DNA from: an uncultured Actinomyces sp.
GTDB taxonomy: Bacteria; Actinomycetota; Actinomycetes; Actinomycetales; Actinomycetaceae
Length of the DNA stretch: 18,355 nucleotides
Direction: 5' to 3'
Assembly: GCA_938028585.1 (NCBI GenBank)
Contig: CALIZH010000064.1
Coordinates: 1 to 18,355 of the forward strand
Positions within the stretch are counted from its first letter, which is position 1, and every line of letters starts with the position of its first letter. Under the pieces are notes generated by a model, which did no database searches, was not told the DNA's origin, and saw only the letters and a list, made by a program, of their open reading frames with translations. Below are positions 7,143-15,025 of this stretch, piece by piece. Position numbers and translations under genes: made by a program.

Positions 7143-8452
7143 GACAGCGACGAGGAAATCTGATCGAACCAAGCCTGCTTCGTTTCCAGTGCCTGCGTCA
7201 GCTCGCGAACCTTCGCCTCATCAGCCGAGGCCTTCGCTTGTTCAAGGTCAGCGCGCAACTGGTCGAGCTGGTCTTCAAGCTGACCAAGCATTCCCGTGGC
7301 ACGAGCACGAGTCTCAGGATTCGTGCGACGCCATTCAGCTTCTTCAGCCTTACGAAGCTCATCTTCAACTGCACGAAGCCGGGCTTCGATCTTACGGAAG
7401 TGCTCTGAAGGAACACGACCAATCTCAGCCCAACGATCTTGAATTGACCTCAGAGCAGACTTGGCCTCTTCGTGGTCAGTGATTGGCAGAAGCGCTTCAG
7501 CTTCCTTCAGGAGTTCTTCTTTCGCGCTCAGGTTCGCCTGGTACTCAGAATCAACGGCAAGATCGTTGCGGTGACGCGCATCGAAGAATGCCTGCTGGGC
7601 AGCGCGGAAACGCGTCCACAGTGCATCATCTTCACGGCGAGAAGCACGCGGTGCGCGCTTCCATTGCTCCATCAATTCACGGAAGGCATTGGAGGTTTCA
7701 CCCCAATTGGTTGAGTCCTTCAGGGCTTCAGCACGCGCAATAATTTCTTCCTTGACGCGCTTTGCCTGTCCTTGTCGCTCATCGAGCTCAGAGAAATACT
7801 GCCGACGACGACGATCAAATTGCGTACGGGTCGCAGAGAAGCGCTTCCACAGTTCATCTTCTGCGGCCTTATCCAAGCGCGGTCCCCGACGCTGGAGTTG
7901 CTTCCATTCTTCTAGCAGATCGCGCAGGATCTGTCCTGACTGCTTCCAGTGGATCTTACTGGATTCTTTAGCAAGGATTGCCTCCGCGCGCTCAACAAGA
8001 GCAGTGCGCTCTTCCAGAGCGTGTTCCTTTGCGAGGCGACGTTCTTCCTTCGCTTCTTCCTTACGAGCTTGCGCCCTTTCCTCTACTGCCTGGACGCGCG
8101 TGCGCAGTGCAGGAAGATCACCAATAGCGTTGGGCTGTTCAACAGCATCCTTGAGAGTGGCAAGAGTCTGGTCGATCTCCTTCGGACCAAGGCTTGCTAG
8201 ACGGTCTTCGAAGAGCTTAATCGTCGCTTCGAGGTCCGCGTAGCGACGCGTGTAGAGCGCGAAAGGATCCGATGGAAGGCCCTCGGGGAAGGATCCGATC
8301 ATTCGCTCAGTATCACCGTCTTGAACCCACACATTTCCCTGGGAATCAATTCGACCAAAATCGATCGAAAGCTCGGTCGTTGCGACCGGTTCGACAGTAC
8401 GTGCAGCGGCGACTTCAGGCTCAGCGGCCTGGGTTTCAGGCGAAGTAGTCAC
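7139..8452 (-). CDS. DUF349-repeat coiled-coil protein
   Basis: A 437-residue, highly charged, largely helical cytoplasmic protein with no signal peptide or membrane segment. Three DUF349-like repeats are visible at about residues 166-223, 241-295 and 322-375. Their shared pattern is E-x-W-K or D-R-W, then basic residues, then LWxRF or an equivalent. A long Glu/Arg/Ala coiled coil precedes them (about 125-160) and another follows (375-435). The start is GTG at 8452 with AAGGA 5 nt upstream; the frame stays open to a GTG at 8509, but the residues this adds look non-coding. DUF349 proteins have no settled function. The gene sits between rel and the hydrolase, and its stop overlaps the hydrolase start by 4 nt. 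Confidence 0.88.
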   Translation of the reverse strand: MTTSPETQAAEPEVAAARTVEPVATTELSIDFGRIDSQGNVWVQDGDTERMIGSFPEGLPSDPFALYTRRYADLEATIKLFEDRLASLGPKEIDQTLATLKDAVEQPNAIGDLPALRTRVQAVEERAQARKEEAKEERRLAKEHALEERTALVERAEAILAKESSKIHWKQSGQILRDLLEEWKQLQRRGPRLDKAAEDELWKRFSATRTQFDRRRRQYFSELDERQGQAKRVKEEIIARAEALKDSTNWGETSNAFRELMEQWKRAPRASRREDDALWTRFRAAQQAFFDARHRNDLAVDSEYQANLSAKEELLKEAEALLPITDHEEAKSALRSIQDRWAEIGRVPSEHFRKIEARLRAVEDELRKAEEAEWRRTNPETRARATGMLGQLEDQLDQLRADLEQAKASADEAKVRELTQALETKQAWFDQISSSLS

Positions 8453-8562
8453 GATATTCCTTCGAGGTTGGGACAGTTTCCCATCCGACGCGATGCATGG
8501 ATTTTCCACACAGGCATACCTTCAGCGGTACATGCTCCATCCTAAAGGAAACAACCGCCAAT

Positions 8563-8591
8563 CTCATAAAAAATAGGCTGACGTCTCACAA
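8563..8591 (-). promoter_or_regulatory. Possible promoter for the DUF349-hydrolase-hisS unit
   Basis: On the minus strand TTGTGA (8586-8591) and TATGAG (8563-8568) are separated by exactly 17 nt. Each matches the sigma-70-type consensus at 4 of 6 positions. It would give a leader of about 100 nt before the DUF349 start. The match is modest and could be chance. Confidence 0.25.
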
Positions 8592-8610
8592 GGTTGCCTC
8601 AAAATGAGAC
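8568..8610 (-). terminator. Weak candidate terminator after rel
   Basis: On the minus strand, GTCTCA (8605-8610) and TGAGAC (8583-8588) form a perfect 6-bp stem with a 16-nt loop, 7 nt after the rel stop. A T6 run (8568-8573) follows 9 nt further on. The short stem, large loop and gap before the T-run make it a poor intrinsic terminator; it also overlaps the candidate promoter. Confidence 0.3.
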
Positions 8611-8617
8611 AGCGTTA

Positions 8618-10924
8618 CTAACTTGCAGAGGTCGAAACACGCACTGCCTCGAAGACCCCATCCACACGCCGGAGCGCGGCAAGGACCGCATTCAAATGGC
8701 TCATTTCAGCCAAATGGAAGCTAAACCGCGCAGTAGCCACCTGGTCTCGCGTTGAAACAGTAGACGCAGAGACGATATTGACTCGATATTCAGTCATAAC
8801 TTTCGTCAGATCTGCAAGCAACCCGGGACGGTCCAGAGCTTTCGTCTGAATTTGAACGAGATACTGTGCTTGAGAATGCTCACTACTCCACGAAACCTGT
8901 ACAAAACGCTCCGGATGCAGACCTTCAAGGCGTACGGCGTTGGGGCATGAGCGCTGGTGGACAGAAACGCCTTGACCGCGGGTAATAAAACCGACGATGT
9001 CATCACCGGGAACTGGTGTGCAGCACCGCGCAAGTTTCACCCACACGTCATTAGCGTTCATACCATCAACGCTCACGCCTTGTCCCTTAGCGCTGAGTTC
9101 AGGCGCTGAATGAAGGTGAGCACCCGGGGTGACTGCCTCGGATAGGGTTTCTTCGGTGCCATCTCCCCCACCGAGATTTTCAACAAGCTTCGAGACAATA
9201 TTCTGCGCAGAAATATGGCCATCACCAACGGCTGCGTACAGACCCGAAATATCTGGGTACCCCAGCGATGTCGCGACTGAAAGAACAGAATCATGGTTCA
9301 TCAGACGCTGCAAAGGCAAGTTTTGTTTGCGCATGGCGCGCGCAATACTTTCCTTACCCGCCTCGACTGCTTCTTCTTTTCGTTCCCGAGAAAACCATGC
9401 TTTGATCTTTGACCGAGCACGCGGCGAAGCAACAAAAGCAAGCCAGTCGCGCGAAGGAGCAGCTTTATCCGACTTTGAAGTAACGACTTCAACGGTTTGC
9501 CCAGACTCCAGTCGAGTATTAAGCGGAACGAGGCGGCCGTTGACCTTCGCGCCTACAGTCCGATTTCCCACCTCAGTGTGCACAGAGTATGCAAAGTCTA
9601 CGGGAGTTGCCCCGCGCGGAAGTACAACCACTTCTCCCTTAGGCGTGAAGACATAGACTTCGTCACCAGAAATCTCATATCGAAGCGAATCAAGGAATTC
9701 TTCGGGATCCCCTGTTTCGCGTTCCATATCAACCAGTGCGCGCAACCAGTTCATCTGTTCATCAGCGCTCATCCGGTCAGAATCTAACGAGTTAGCATTC
9801 GGATTCTGCTTGTATTTCCAGTGTGCAGCGACGCCATGTTCTGCATGTTCATGCATCTCATAGGTCCGAATCTGAATTTCAACTGGTTTGCCACCCGGGC
9901 CGATCACCGTTGTGTGCAGCGACTGATAGAAGTTGAACTTCGGCATCGCAATGTAGTCTTTGAAGCGCCCCGGAATTGGATTCCACCTTCCGTGAAGAGC
10001 CCCTAGAACCGCATAGCAGTCACGGACGGTTTCGACCAAGACGCGCACTGCGACAAGATCAAAGATCTCATCAAATGCCTTATTGCGGACGATCATCTTC
10101 TGATAAATCGAATAGTGATTCTTAGGGCGCCCGGTCACCGTTCCCTGTGTACCCGAGCGTCGCAGATCTTCTTCGATCTGAGAAATTACTTCTCGTAAGT
10201 AAAGATCGCGCTCAGGTGCTCGTTCCGCAACCAGATGATCAATCTCTTCATAAATTTCGGGATAAAGGATCTTGAAAGAGCGCTCTTCCAGTTCCCATTT
10301 GATCATATTCATCCCGAGGCGGTGCGCTAGGGGTGCGTAGATCTCAAGAGTTTCCCGCGCCTTCTTCTTCGCTGATTCGACAGGGACAAAACGCCAGGTA
10401 CGGGCGTTGTGAAGACGATCGGCAAGTTTAATGAGGAGCACTCGAATATCGCGGCTCATCGCGATAATCATCTTGCGCAGAGTTTCGGACTGCGCGCGTT
10501 CGCCGTAACGAATCTTATCGAGTTTGGTGACCCCATCGACCAACTGAGCAATAGCCGGGCCAAAATCAGCTGTGAGCTGCTCAAGACTGTAGTCGGTATC
10601 TTCAACCGTATCGTGAAGAAGAGCTGCAGCGAGCGTAGGTGAAGTCATTCCAACTTCAGCCAAGATTGTCGCAACTGCAACGGGGTGAGTGATGTACGGT
10701 TCGCCGCTCTTACGCATCTGACCGCGATGTGCTTTCTCAGCCGTCGCATAGGCGCGCTCAATCAGAGAAACATCCGCTTTGGGATGGTTGGCGCGAAGGG
10801 CACGAACCAAAGGCTCAATCTCTGGCGTCGTCATCTTCGAACGAGCACCGAACCACACCAGGCCTGAACGCACGCGTGACCCGGCCGCAGGTGGCCGGGT
10901 CACACTGTCATTTTGCTCACTCAT
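8618..10924 (-). CDS. rel: Bifunctional (p)ppGpp synthetase/hydrolase, long RSH type
   Basis: A 768-residue cytoplasmic stringent-response enzyme that makes and breaks (p)ppGpp in response to uncharged tRNA on ribosomes. The hydrolase HD domain is intact (HDTVED at 104-109). The synthetase domain includes PGRFKDYIAMPK around 319-329; RFKD at 320-323 is the RxKD signature of bifunctional enzymes, not the ExDD of synthetase-only RelA. The TGS domain spans about 422-484, the zinc-finger-like region carries CC at 634-635 and Cys660, and an ACT domain covers about 688-763. So the length and domain set are complete. ATG at 10924 directly abuts GAGGA with no spacer, which is poor; a GTG at 10858 is possible, and an 11-bp hairpin lies between them. 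It follows apt by 42 nt and is probably co-transcribed. Confidence 0.97.
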   Translation of the reverse strand: MSEQNDSVTRPPAAGSRVRSGLVWFGARSKMTTPEIEPLVRALRANHPKADVSLIERAYATAEKAHRGQMRKSGEPYITHPVAVATILAEVGMTSPTLAAALLHDTVEDTDYSLEQLTADFGPAIAQLVDGVTKLDKIRYGERAQSETLRKMIIAMSRDIRVLLIKLADRLHNARTWRFVPVESAKKKARETLEIYAPLAHRLGMNMIKWELEERSFKILYPEIYEEIDHLVAERAPERDLYLREVISQIEEDLRRSGTQGTVTGRPKNHYSIYQKMIVRNKAFDEIFDLVAVRVLVETVRDCYAVLGALHGRWNPIPGRFKDYIAMPKFNFYQSLHTTVIGPGGKPVEIQIRTYEMHEHAEHGVAAHWKYKQNPNANSLDSDRMSADEQMNWLRALVDMERETGDPEEFLDSLRYEISGDEVYVFTPKGEVVVLPRGATPVDFAYSVHTEVGNRTVGAKVNGRLVPLNTRLESGQTVEVVTSKSDKAAPSRDWLAFVASPRARSKIKAWFSRERKEEAVEAGKESIARAMRKQNLPLQRLMNHDSVLSVATSLGYPDISGLYAAVGDGHISAQNIVSKLVENLGGGDGTEETLSEAVTPGAHLHSAPELSAKGQGVSVDGMNANDVWVKLARCCTPVPGDDIVGFITRGQGVSVHQRSCPNAVRLEGLHPERFVQVSWSSEHSQAQYLVQIQTKALDRPGLLADLTKVMTEYRVNIVSASTVSTRDQVATARFSFHLAEMSHLNAVLAALRRVDGVFEAVRVSTSAS
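10876..10903 (-). promoter_or_regulatory. Perfect GC-rich hairpin at the 5' end of rel
   Basis: GTGACCCGGCC at 10876-10886 and its exact complement at 10893-10903 flank a 6-nt loop, giving an 11-bp stem. It covers about codons 8 to 17 of the rel frame as called, or lies about 18 nt upstream of the alternative GTG start at 10858. No U-run follows on the minus strand, so it does not look like a simple terminator. A role in translation control or mRNA processing is inferred. Confidence 0.45.
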
Positions 10925-10966
10925 TCCTCAATGATACAAGCGATCAGTGTGAATGAAAGTCGCAAA

Positions 10967-11509
10967 TTAGAAAACGACAGCAGTTTCAACCTTAACCTGA
11001 GGTTCAAGCTTGGAACGTCCGCCAAGAGCTTCAAGTTCCAAAAGAATTGCGACGGCCTCTACCTTCGCACCACACTGCTCGAGAAGCCTGACAGAAGCTG
11101 CTGCCGTTCCGCCTGTAGCCAAGACGTCATCAACAACTAAGACACGCGCGCCTTCTTCAACGAGGCCCGGATTAAGCTCCATCCGAGCCTTACCGTATTC
11201 AAGCTCGTAATCAATGCCGATTACCGGACCGGGAAGCTTCCCTCCCTTACGCACAGTGATCATTCCGATGCCGAGCGCGGTCGCCAAAGGTGCAGCAAGG
11301 ATAAAACCACGAGATTCCAGACCTGCAACCGCGTCGATACGCCCGCGGTAGTGGTCAGCCAGCAAGCGAATCAATTCCGCGAAGGCGTTGCCATCCGCCA
11401 AAAGAGGCGTGATATCGCGGAAAAGTACGCCTTCCTCAGGGAAGTCTTGTACTTCGCGGAGATGGGTGCGGACAAGTTCGCTAACTTCTGCTCCGAGCTC
11501 TGCGCTCAT
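10967..11509 (-). CDS. apt: Adenine phosphoribosyltransferase
   Basis: A 180-residue cytoplasmic enzyme that salvages adenine, joining it to PRPP to give AMP and pyrophosphate. The PRPP-binding motif VLVVDDVLATGGT is at 123-135. An N-terminal stretch DFPEEGVLFRDITPLL (22-37) and GLESRGFILAAPLA (63-76) are typical of the family, and the length is normal. The ATG overlaps the last base of the secF stop as TGATG, so translation is probably coupled to secF. Placement between secF and rel is usual in Actinobacteria. Confidence 0.97.
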   Translation of the reverse strand: MSAELGAEVSELVRTHLREVQDFPEEGVLFRDITPLLADGNAFAELIRLLADHYRGRIDAVAGLESRGFILAAPLATALGIGMITVRKGGKLPGPVIGIDYELEYGKARMELNPGLVEEGARVLVVDDVLATGGTAAASVRLLEQCGAKVEAVAILLELEALGGRSKLEPQVKVETAVVF

Positions 11510-12576
11510 CAGCGGGCCTTCTTCCTCTTAGGTTGGGCTTCATTTCCAAGGCGACGACCAGGCTGGACCGGTGCCACACGTACATCGTCACCGGTATGAC
11601 CTTCGCGTTCGCGTCGCTTCGCGACCAAAGCATCGTGTTCTTTGGTTGACGAACGGCGTTCTTCCAGCATAACCAACAACGGCGAAGCAATGAAGATCGA
11701 GGAATATGTTCCGACGATCATACCGACGAACAGAGCAAGAGAAATGTCGGTCAATGTGCCTGCGCCCAGAAGAATCGAACCGATGACAAGAATTGAGCCA
11801 ACCGGAAGCAAAGCCACGATCGAGGTATTGAGCGAACGCACCATTGTCTGGTTCACAGCAAGGTTGACCATGTCGCCAAAGGTGTAGCGATTTTGATCGT
11901 TAATACCCTTCGTGAGTTCTCGAACCTTATCGAACACCACGACGGTGTCATAGAGCGAATAACCCAAAATCGTCAGGAAGCCGATAACTGTTGCTGGCGA
12001 GACCTCGACACGAGTAACTGCGAAGAAACCAAGGGTCGTCGCAATATCGTGGAAGAGTGCGAAAATCGCAGCAACGGACATCGTCCAGGATCTGAAGTAT
12101 GCAGCCATTAGCACTGCGACAAGCGTCAAGAAGATCACAAGCGATTGCGCAGCTTTAGCAGTAACATCGCGTCCCCAGGAAGGACCAATAGATGCAGACT
12201 GTACGTCCTTCGCATCGACCTTGTAGGCGCTTGCAAGTGCCTCACGAACCTCGAGTGTCTTTTGTGAATCCAAGGATTCAGTCTGAACACGGATGCCATC
12301 AACACCGACAGAGGAGACGCGAACTTCAGAAGCCAAGTTTCCCTTCTGAATCGCATCGTATGCGGGCTGCTGGGAAGTCTCAGAAAGCCCCGTCAAAGTG
12401 AATTGCGAACCACCGGTGAATTCGAATGACCGGTTAAGACCAAAAATTCCAATAAGAATCGCGCAAATGACGATCACAGCTAGGGCCGCGCGGACAAAAA
12501 TCCGACGCTTCGGGACAATCCGGTAGGACTTCTCGCCCGAATAAAGGGCATTACCCCACTGGGCATAACTCATCAT
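11509..12576 (-). CDS. secF: Protein translocase subunit SecF
   Basis: A 355-residue membrane protein of the SecDF accessory complex, which uses the proton gradient to help pull exported proteins through SecYEG. The first membrane segment is about residues 28-47, followed by the SecF FEFTGGSQF motif (51-59), an exported loop to about 140, and then five membrane segments. GYSLYDTVVVFDKVREL at 205-221 is the conserved fourth-segment motif with the functional Asp210. The C-terminal tail from about 305 is cytoplasmic and basic. The first ATG overlaps the secD stop by 4 nt (ATGA) and has AGGAG 7 nt upstream; the next codon is also ATG. Confidence 0.97.
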   Translation of the reverse strand: MMSYAQWGNALYSGEKSYRIVPKRRIFVRAALAVIVICAILIGIFGLNRSFEFTGGSQFTLTGLSETSQQPAYDAIQKGNLASEVRVSSVGVDGIRVQTESLDSQKTLEVREALASAYKVDAKDVQSASIGPSWGRDVTAKAAQSLVIFLTLVAVLMAAYFRSWTMSVAAIFALFHDIATTLGFFAVTRVEVSPATVIGFLTILGYSLYDTVVVFDKVRELTKGINDQNRYTFGDMVNLAVNQTMVRSLNTSIVALLPVGSILVIGSILLGAGTLTDISLALFVGMIVGTYSSIFIASPLLVMLEERRSSTKEHDALVAKRREREGHTGDDVRVAPVQPGRRLGNEAQPKRKKAR

Positions 12577-14522
12577 TGTTCTTCTCCTGCCTGCTCGGAA
12601 GAAGTGTTGTCCTCGGCTTCTTGACTCTCCTGTTCGGCCAGACGTGCTGCACGCTTACGTTCTGCCAGAGAGAGCGGCTGGCCTTCAGCATTGGTCTCGG
12701 GAGTACTGCTGGCAGAACCAGCACCCGAAACAACCACGCGGCCTCGGCCGGCATAGGTAACCGCCGAACGGGCACCGAGGTGCTCGGGATCAAGTCCAGA
12801 GAGCTTATGTCCCCCACCGAAGAACTCGGTACGGATGAGCAACTCCATCATCGGGTGTGTGAAGAGGAAGATCACGATCAGGTCGACAACTGTTGTCACG
12901 CCAAGGGTGAATGCGAAGCCCTGAACGCCGCCAACGGCCAAGATGTAAAGAACCACTGCGGCAACAAGGTTAACCGCATCCGAAACCAAAATGGTTCGCT
13001 TGGCACGATCCCAACCTTCATCGACAGCGGCGCTCAGCGGACGACCATCACGCACTTCATCTCGAATACGCTCGAAATACACGATGAAGGAGTCTGCAGT
13101 CACACCGACTGAAACGATCAAACCGGCGATACCCGCAAGCGACAGGCGGTATCCAACTGCCCACGACAAGACCGTGATTACCAGGTAGGTCAAGCACCCC
13201 GCGACGACAAGGGAGCCAGCGGAGATGATTGCCAGGCCTCGGTACTGCCAAATCATGTAGAGGACAACAAGGACCAGACCAACCAAGCCTGCCCAAAGGC
13301 CCTTCTCCAAGTGTTCGGAGCCAAGGGTTGCCGAAATCTGCTGCTCAGATTGGACCTCGAAGTTCAACGGGAGCGAACCGAAGCTCAGCTGGTTAGCAAG
13401 CGCAGCAGCACTCTTTGCAGTGAAGTTACCGGTAATCTGTGCGGTACCCGTTGGAATTTCGGCATTCATCGACGGCGCAGTAATCACTTGGCCGTCCAAA
13501 ACAACGGCGAAGTGGTTCCGATCCGGCTTGCCGTAGTTCTTCCCGCTCTGGGTGTCATTGCGCAGATCGTAAAGACGCTTTGAAGCCTCGGCAAACTGCT
13601 TGGTTCCCTCAGCGTTAAAGGTCAGATCAACTCCCCACTCACCAGTGGAGTGCCCCTGAGAGTTCATGACCATTCCAGCAGTAGCTTTGGAGAGCTCCGA
13701 ACCTGAAACGTCAACGGGACCCAGCAGGTACTTAATCTGTCCGTTTGAATCACATGCAGCATAGGGCTTATCGGCAGGCGCTTCGATGCGGCCGCCGCGG
13801 CCGGTCGTGCAATCAAGAGTGTACAGATCGAAGAGCGCTTGCTCCGTCGCCCACTTCAGGTCTGAGTTGTTCTCAGGCTGCTCAGTGGGAGTATCCGAGA
13901 GCTGACCATCCTTATTCTGATCGGCCAGTTCTTTTGCTCGCTCAGGGCTCAGCGCGGTGCTGACAGTTGAGGGGCTTGCCGAGGCCGAGGGAGATGCAGA
14001 TTCGCTAGGCGCGGCAGACTCGGACGCTGAGGGCGTTGAGCTTGCCGAGGCCTCAGGATTGTTCACCTGCGTCTGGTTACTAGAATCGGTCGCGCTCGGG
14101 GTCGGGTTACTTTGCGGCTGAGTGGCGGGAAGCATTGCTAGAACCGGACGTAAATTCATCTGAGAGGACGAGCGGATCAGGTTCAGAGTTTCCTGCGAAG
14201 GAGTACCTGGAATCGACACCGAGATATTCGAGGAGCCCAGGGAAGAGATCTCGGACTCGGACACACCTGAGGCATCGATACGCTGACGAATGATATTGAT
14301 CGCCTCGGTAATGTCGTTCTCAGTAACCTCGCGATCCACCCCTCCAGAAGCAACCGGAGTCAGGATCAACTGCGTACCACCCTGCAAGTCCAAAGCAAGC
14401 GAAGGAGTATATGAAGCACCTTTATTCGTCAGTTTTCCGACAACAAGAGATGCTGTACCAAGAACAAAAATAAAGATCAGAGTAAATAGAGCGCGCCAAG
14501 GATGGCGCTTTTGAGTCGTCAC
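12573..14522 (-). CDS. secD: Protein translocase subunit SecD with Ser/Ala/Pro-rich exported insert
   Basis: A 649-residue membrane partner of SecF. The first membrane segment is about residues 11-30, followed by SLALDLQGGTQL (41-52), the SecD counterpart of the SecF motif. The large exported domain carries a low-complexity Ser/Ala/Pro/Glu linker (about 133-190) and then Cys238 and Cys257, which could form a disulfide outside the cell. The membrane block covers about 407-556, with GVTADSFIVYFERIRDE at 473-489 holding the conserved Asp477. The tail from about 600 is charged and cytoplasmic. The GTG start has AAGGT about 8 nt upstream. It is 28 nt after yajC and overlaps secF by 4 nt. An in-frame 13-nt DNA repeat lies within the linker. 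Confidence 0.97.
   Translation of the reverse strand: MTTQKRHPWRALFTLIFIFVLGTASLVVGKLTNKGASYTPSLALDLQGGTQLILTPVASGGVDREVTENDITEAINIIRQRIDASGVSESEISSLGSSNISVSIPGTPSQETLNLIRSSSQMNLRPVLAMLPATQPQSNPTPSATDSSNQTQVNNPEASASSTPSASESAAPSESASPSASASPSTVSTALSPERAKELADQNKDGQLSDTPTEQPENNSDLKWATEQALFDLYTLDCTTGRGGRIEAPADKPYAACDSNGQIKYLLGPVDVSGSELSKATAGMVMNSQGHSTGEWGVDLTFNAEGTKQFAEASKRLYDLRNDTQSGKNYGKPDRNHFAVVLDGQVITAPSMNAEIPTGTAQITGNFTAKSAAALANQLSFGSLPLNFEVQSEQQISATLGSEHLEKGLWAGLVGLVLVVLYMIWQYRGLAIISAGSLVVAGCLTYLVITVLSWAVGYRLSLAGIAGLIVSVGVTADSFIVYFERIRDEVRDGRPLSAAVDEGWDRAKRTILVSDAVNLVAAVVLYILAVGGVQGFAFTLGVTTVVDLIVIFLFTHPMMELLIRTEFFGGGHKLSGLDPEHLGARSAVTYAGRGRVVVSGAGSASSTPETNAEGQPLSLAERKRAARLAEQESQEAEDNTSSEQAGEEQ
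13974..14052 (-). repeat. In-frame direct repeat within the SecD Ser-rich linker
   Basis: GCTTGCCGAGGCC occurs at 13974-13986 and 14040-14052, 66 nt (22 codons) apart, so both copies encode the same Ala-Ser residues. The DNA between is also rich in Ser, Ala, Pro and Glu codons. This suggests the linker grows and shrinks by slippage or recombination, as is common in disordered exported segments. Confidence 0.6.
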
Positions 14523-14550
14523 GATGGTCTACCTTTAGTTCCCCTCGGGA

Positions 14551-14925
14551 TCACTTCGTCTCGGCCGAGTCGTCCTGCGAATCCAAGCCAAGAACCGGCT
14601 CTTCTTCAGACTCGCCAGAAGCGTCGTCTTTCTCTGCATCAGTGCTCTGGAACGGAAGTTCCTCAGCCACGTCCAAAATTGCCCGCTGATCCCAATAAGT
14701 CTCGTGGCCACCGGGGGTCTCAAGAATGACGATCTCACCATCTTGGTCAACGAAACGACCCCAGAATCCAGAGCGCAGACGAACCCACGCGCCGGGGACC
14801 ATCATTTCCTTGCGACGTTCTTCAGCCTTCTTTTCCTGTTCAGCCATGCGCTTTCGAGCGCGACTATTAAAAATAAACATGACGACAAGCACCAGGCCGG
14901 CGAAAATCAGGAACGGTGTATTCAC
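14551..14925 (-). CDS. yajC: YajC-type Sec accessory membrane protein
   Basis: A 124-residue protein with a single N-terminal membrane segment at about residues 4-20, followed by a basic Arg/Lys/Glu helix (21-41). A small conserved cytoplasmic domain follows at about 43-90, including PGAWVRLRSGFWGRFV (44-59) and an acidic tail. YajC associates with SecDF in the translocase. The GTG start at 14925 has only a weak purine-rich ribosome-binding site. It lies between ruvB (100 nt upstream) and secD (28 nt downstream), the usual actinobacterial order. The sequence is divergent, so the call rests partly on context. Confidence 0.88.
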   Translation of the reverse strand: MNTPFLIFAGLVLVVMFIFNSRARKRMAEQEKKAEERRKEMMVPGAWVRLRSGFWGRFVDQDGEIVILETPGGHETYWDQRAILDVAEELPFQSTDAEKDDASGESEEEPVLGLDSQDDSAETK

Positions 14926-15025
14926 GATCTATCTTTCTTCTTGGGGCAGGAATGCATGAAAGCTATCCGCATACAGTGTAATAGGAAGCAGCGCATTTGG
15001 GTGACATCCCAATATAAAAACGAGA

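Larger units (their letters stand above)
8453..8617. other. Intergenic region between rel and the DUF349 gene
   Basis: A 165-nt spacer downstream of rel that is AT-rich in its middle and holds a weak terminator-like element and a weak promoter-like pair on the minus strand, each listed separately. The DUF349 ribosome-binding site AAGGA is at 8458-8462. A 34-codon open frame starting at an ATG near 8540 overlaps the DUF349 start in another frame and is not called. Confidence 0.5.

Noticed and set aside
7689..8243. Long plus-strand open frame (184 codons) opposite the DUF349 gene
   Set aside because: Ser/Arg-rich composition is that of an antisense shadow of Glu/Ala/Arg codons; the minus-strand gene has clear domain repeats and a good ribosome-binding site.
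8440..8542. A 34-codon open frame ahead of and overlapping the DUF349 start
   Set aside because: An AGG precedes its ATG, but it overlaps the DUF349 ribosome-binding site and start out of frame, and its composition is not gene-like.
13960..14060. Spaced repeats in secD considered as a CRISPR-like or mobile repeat
   Set aside because: Only two 13-nt copies, in frame within a Ser/Ala-rich coding segment; no regular spacers.
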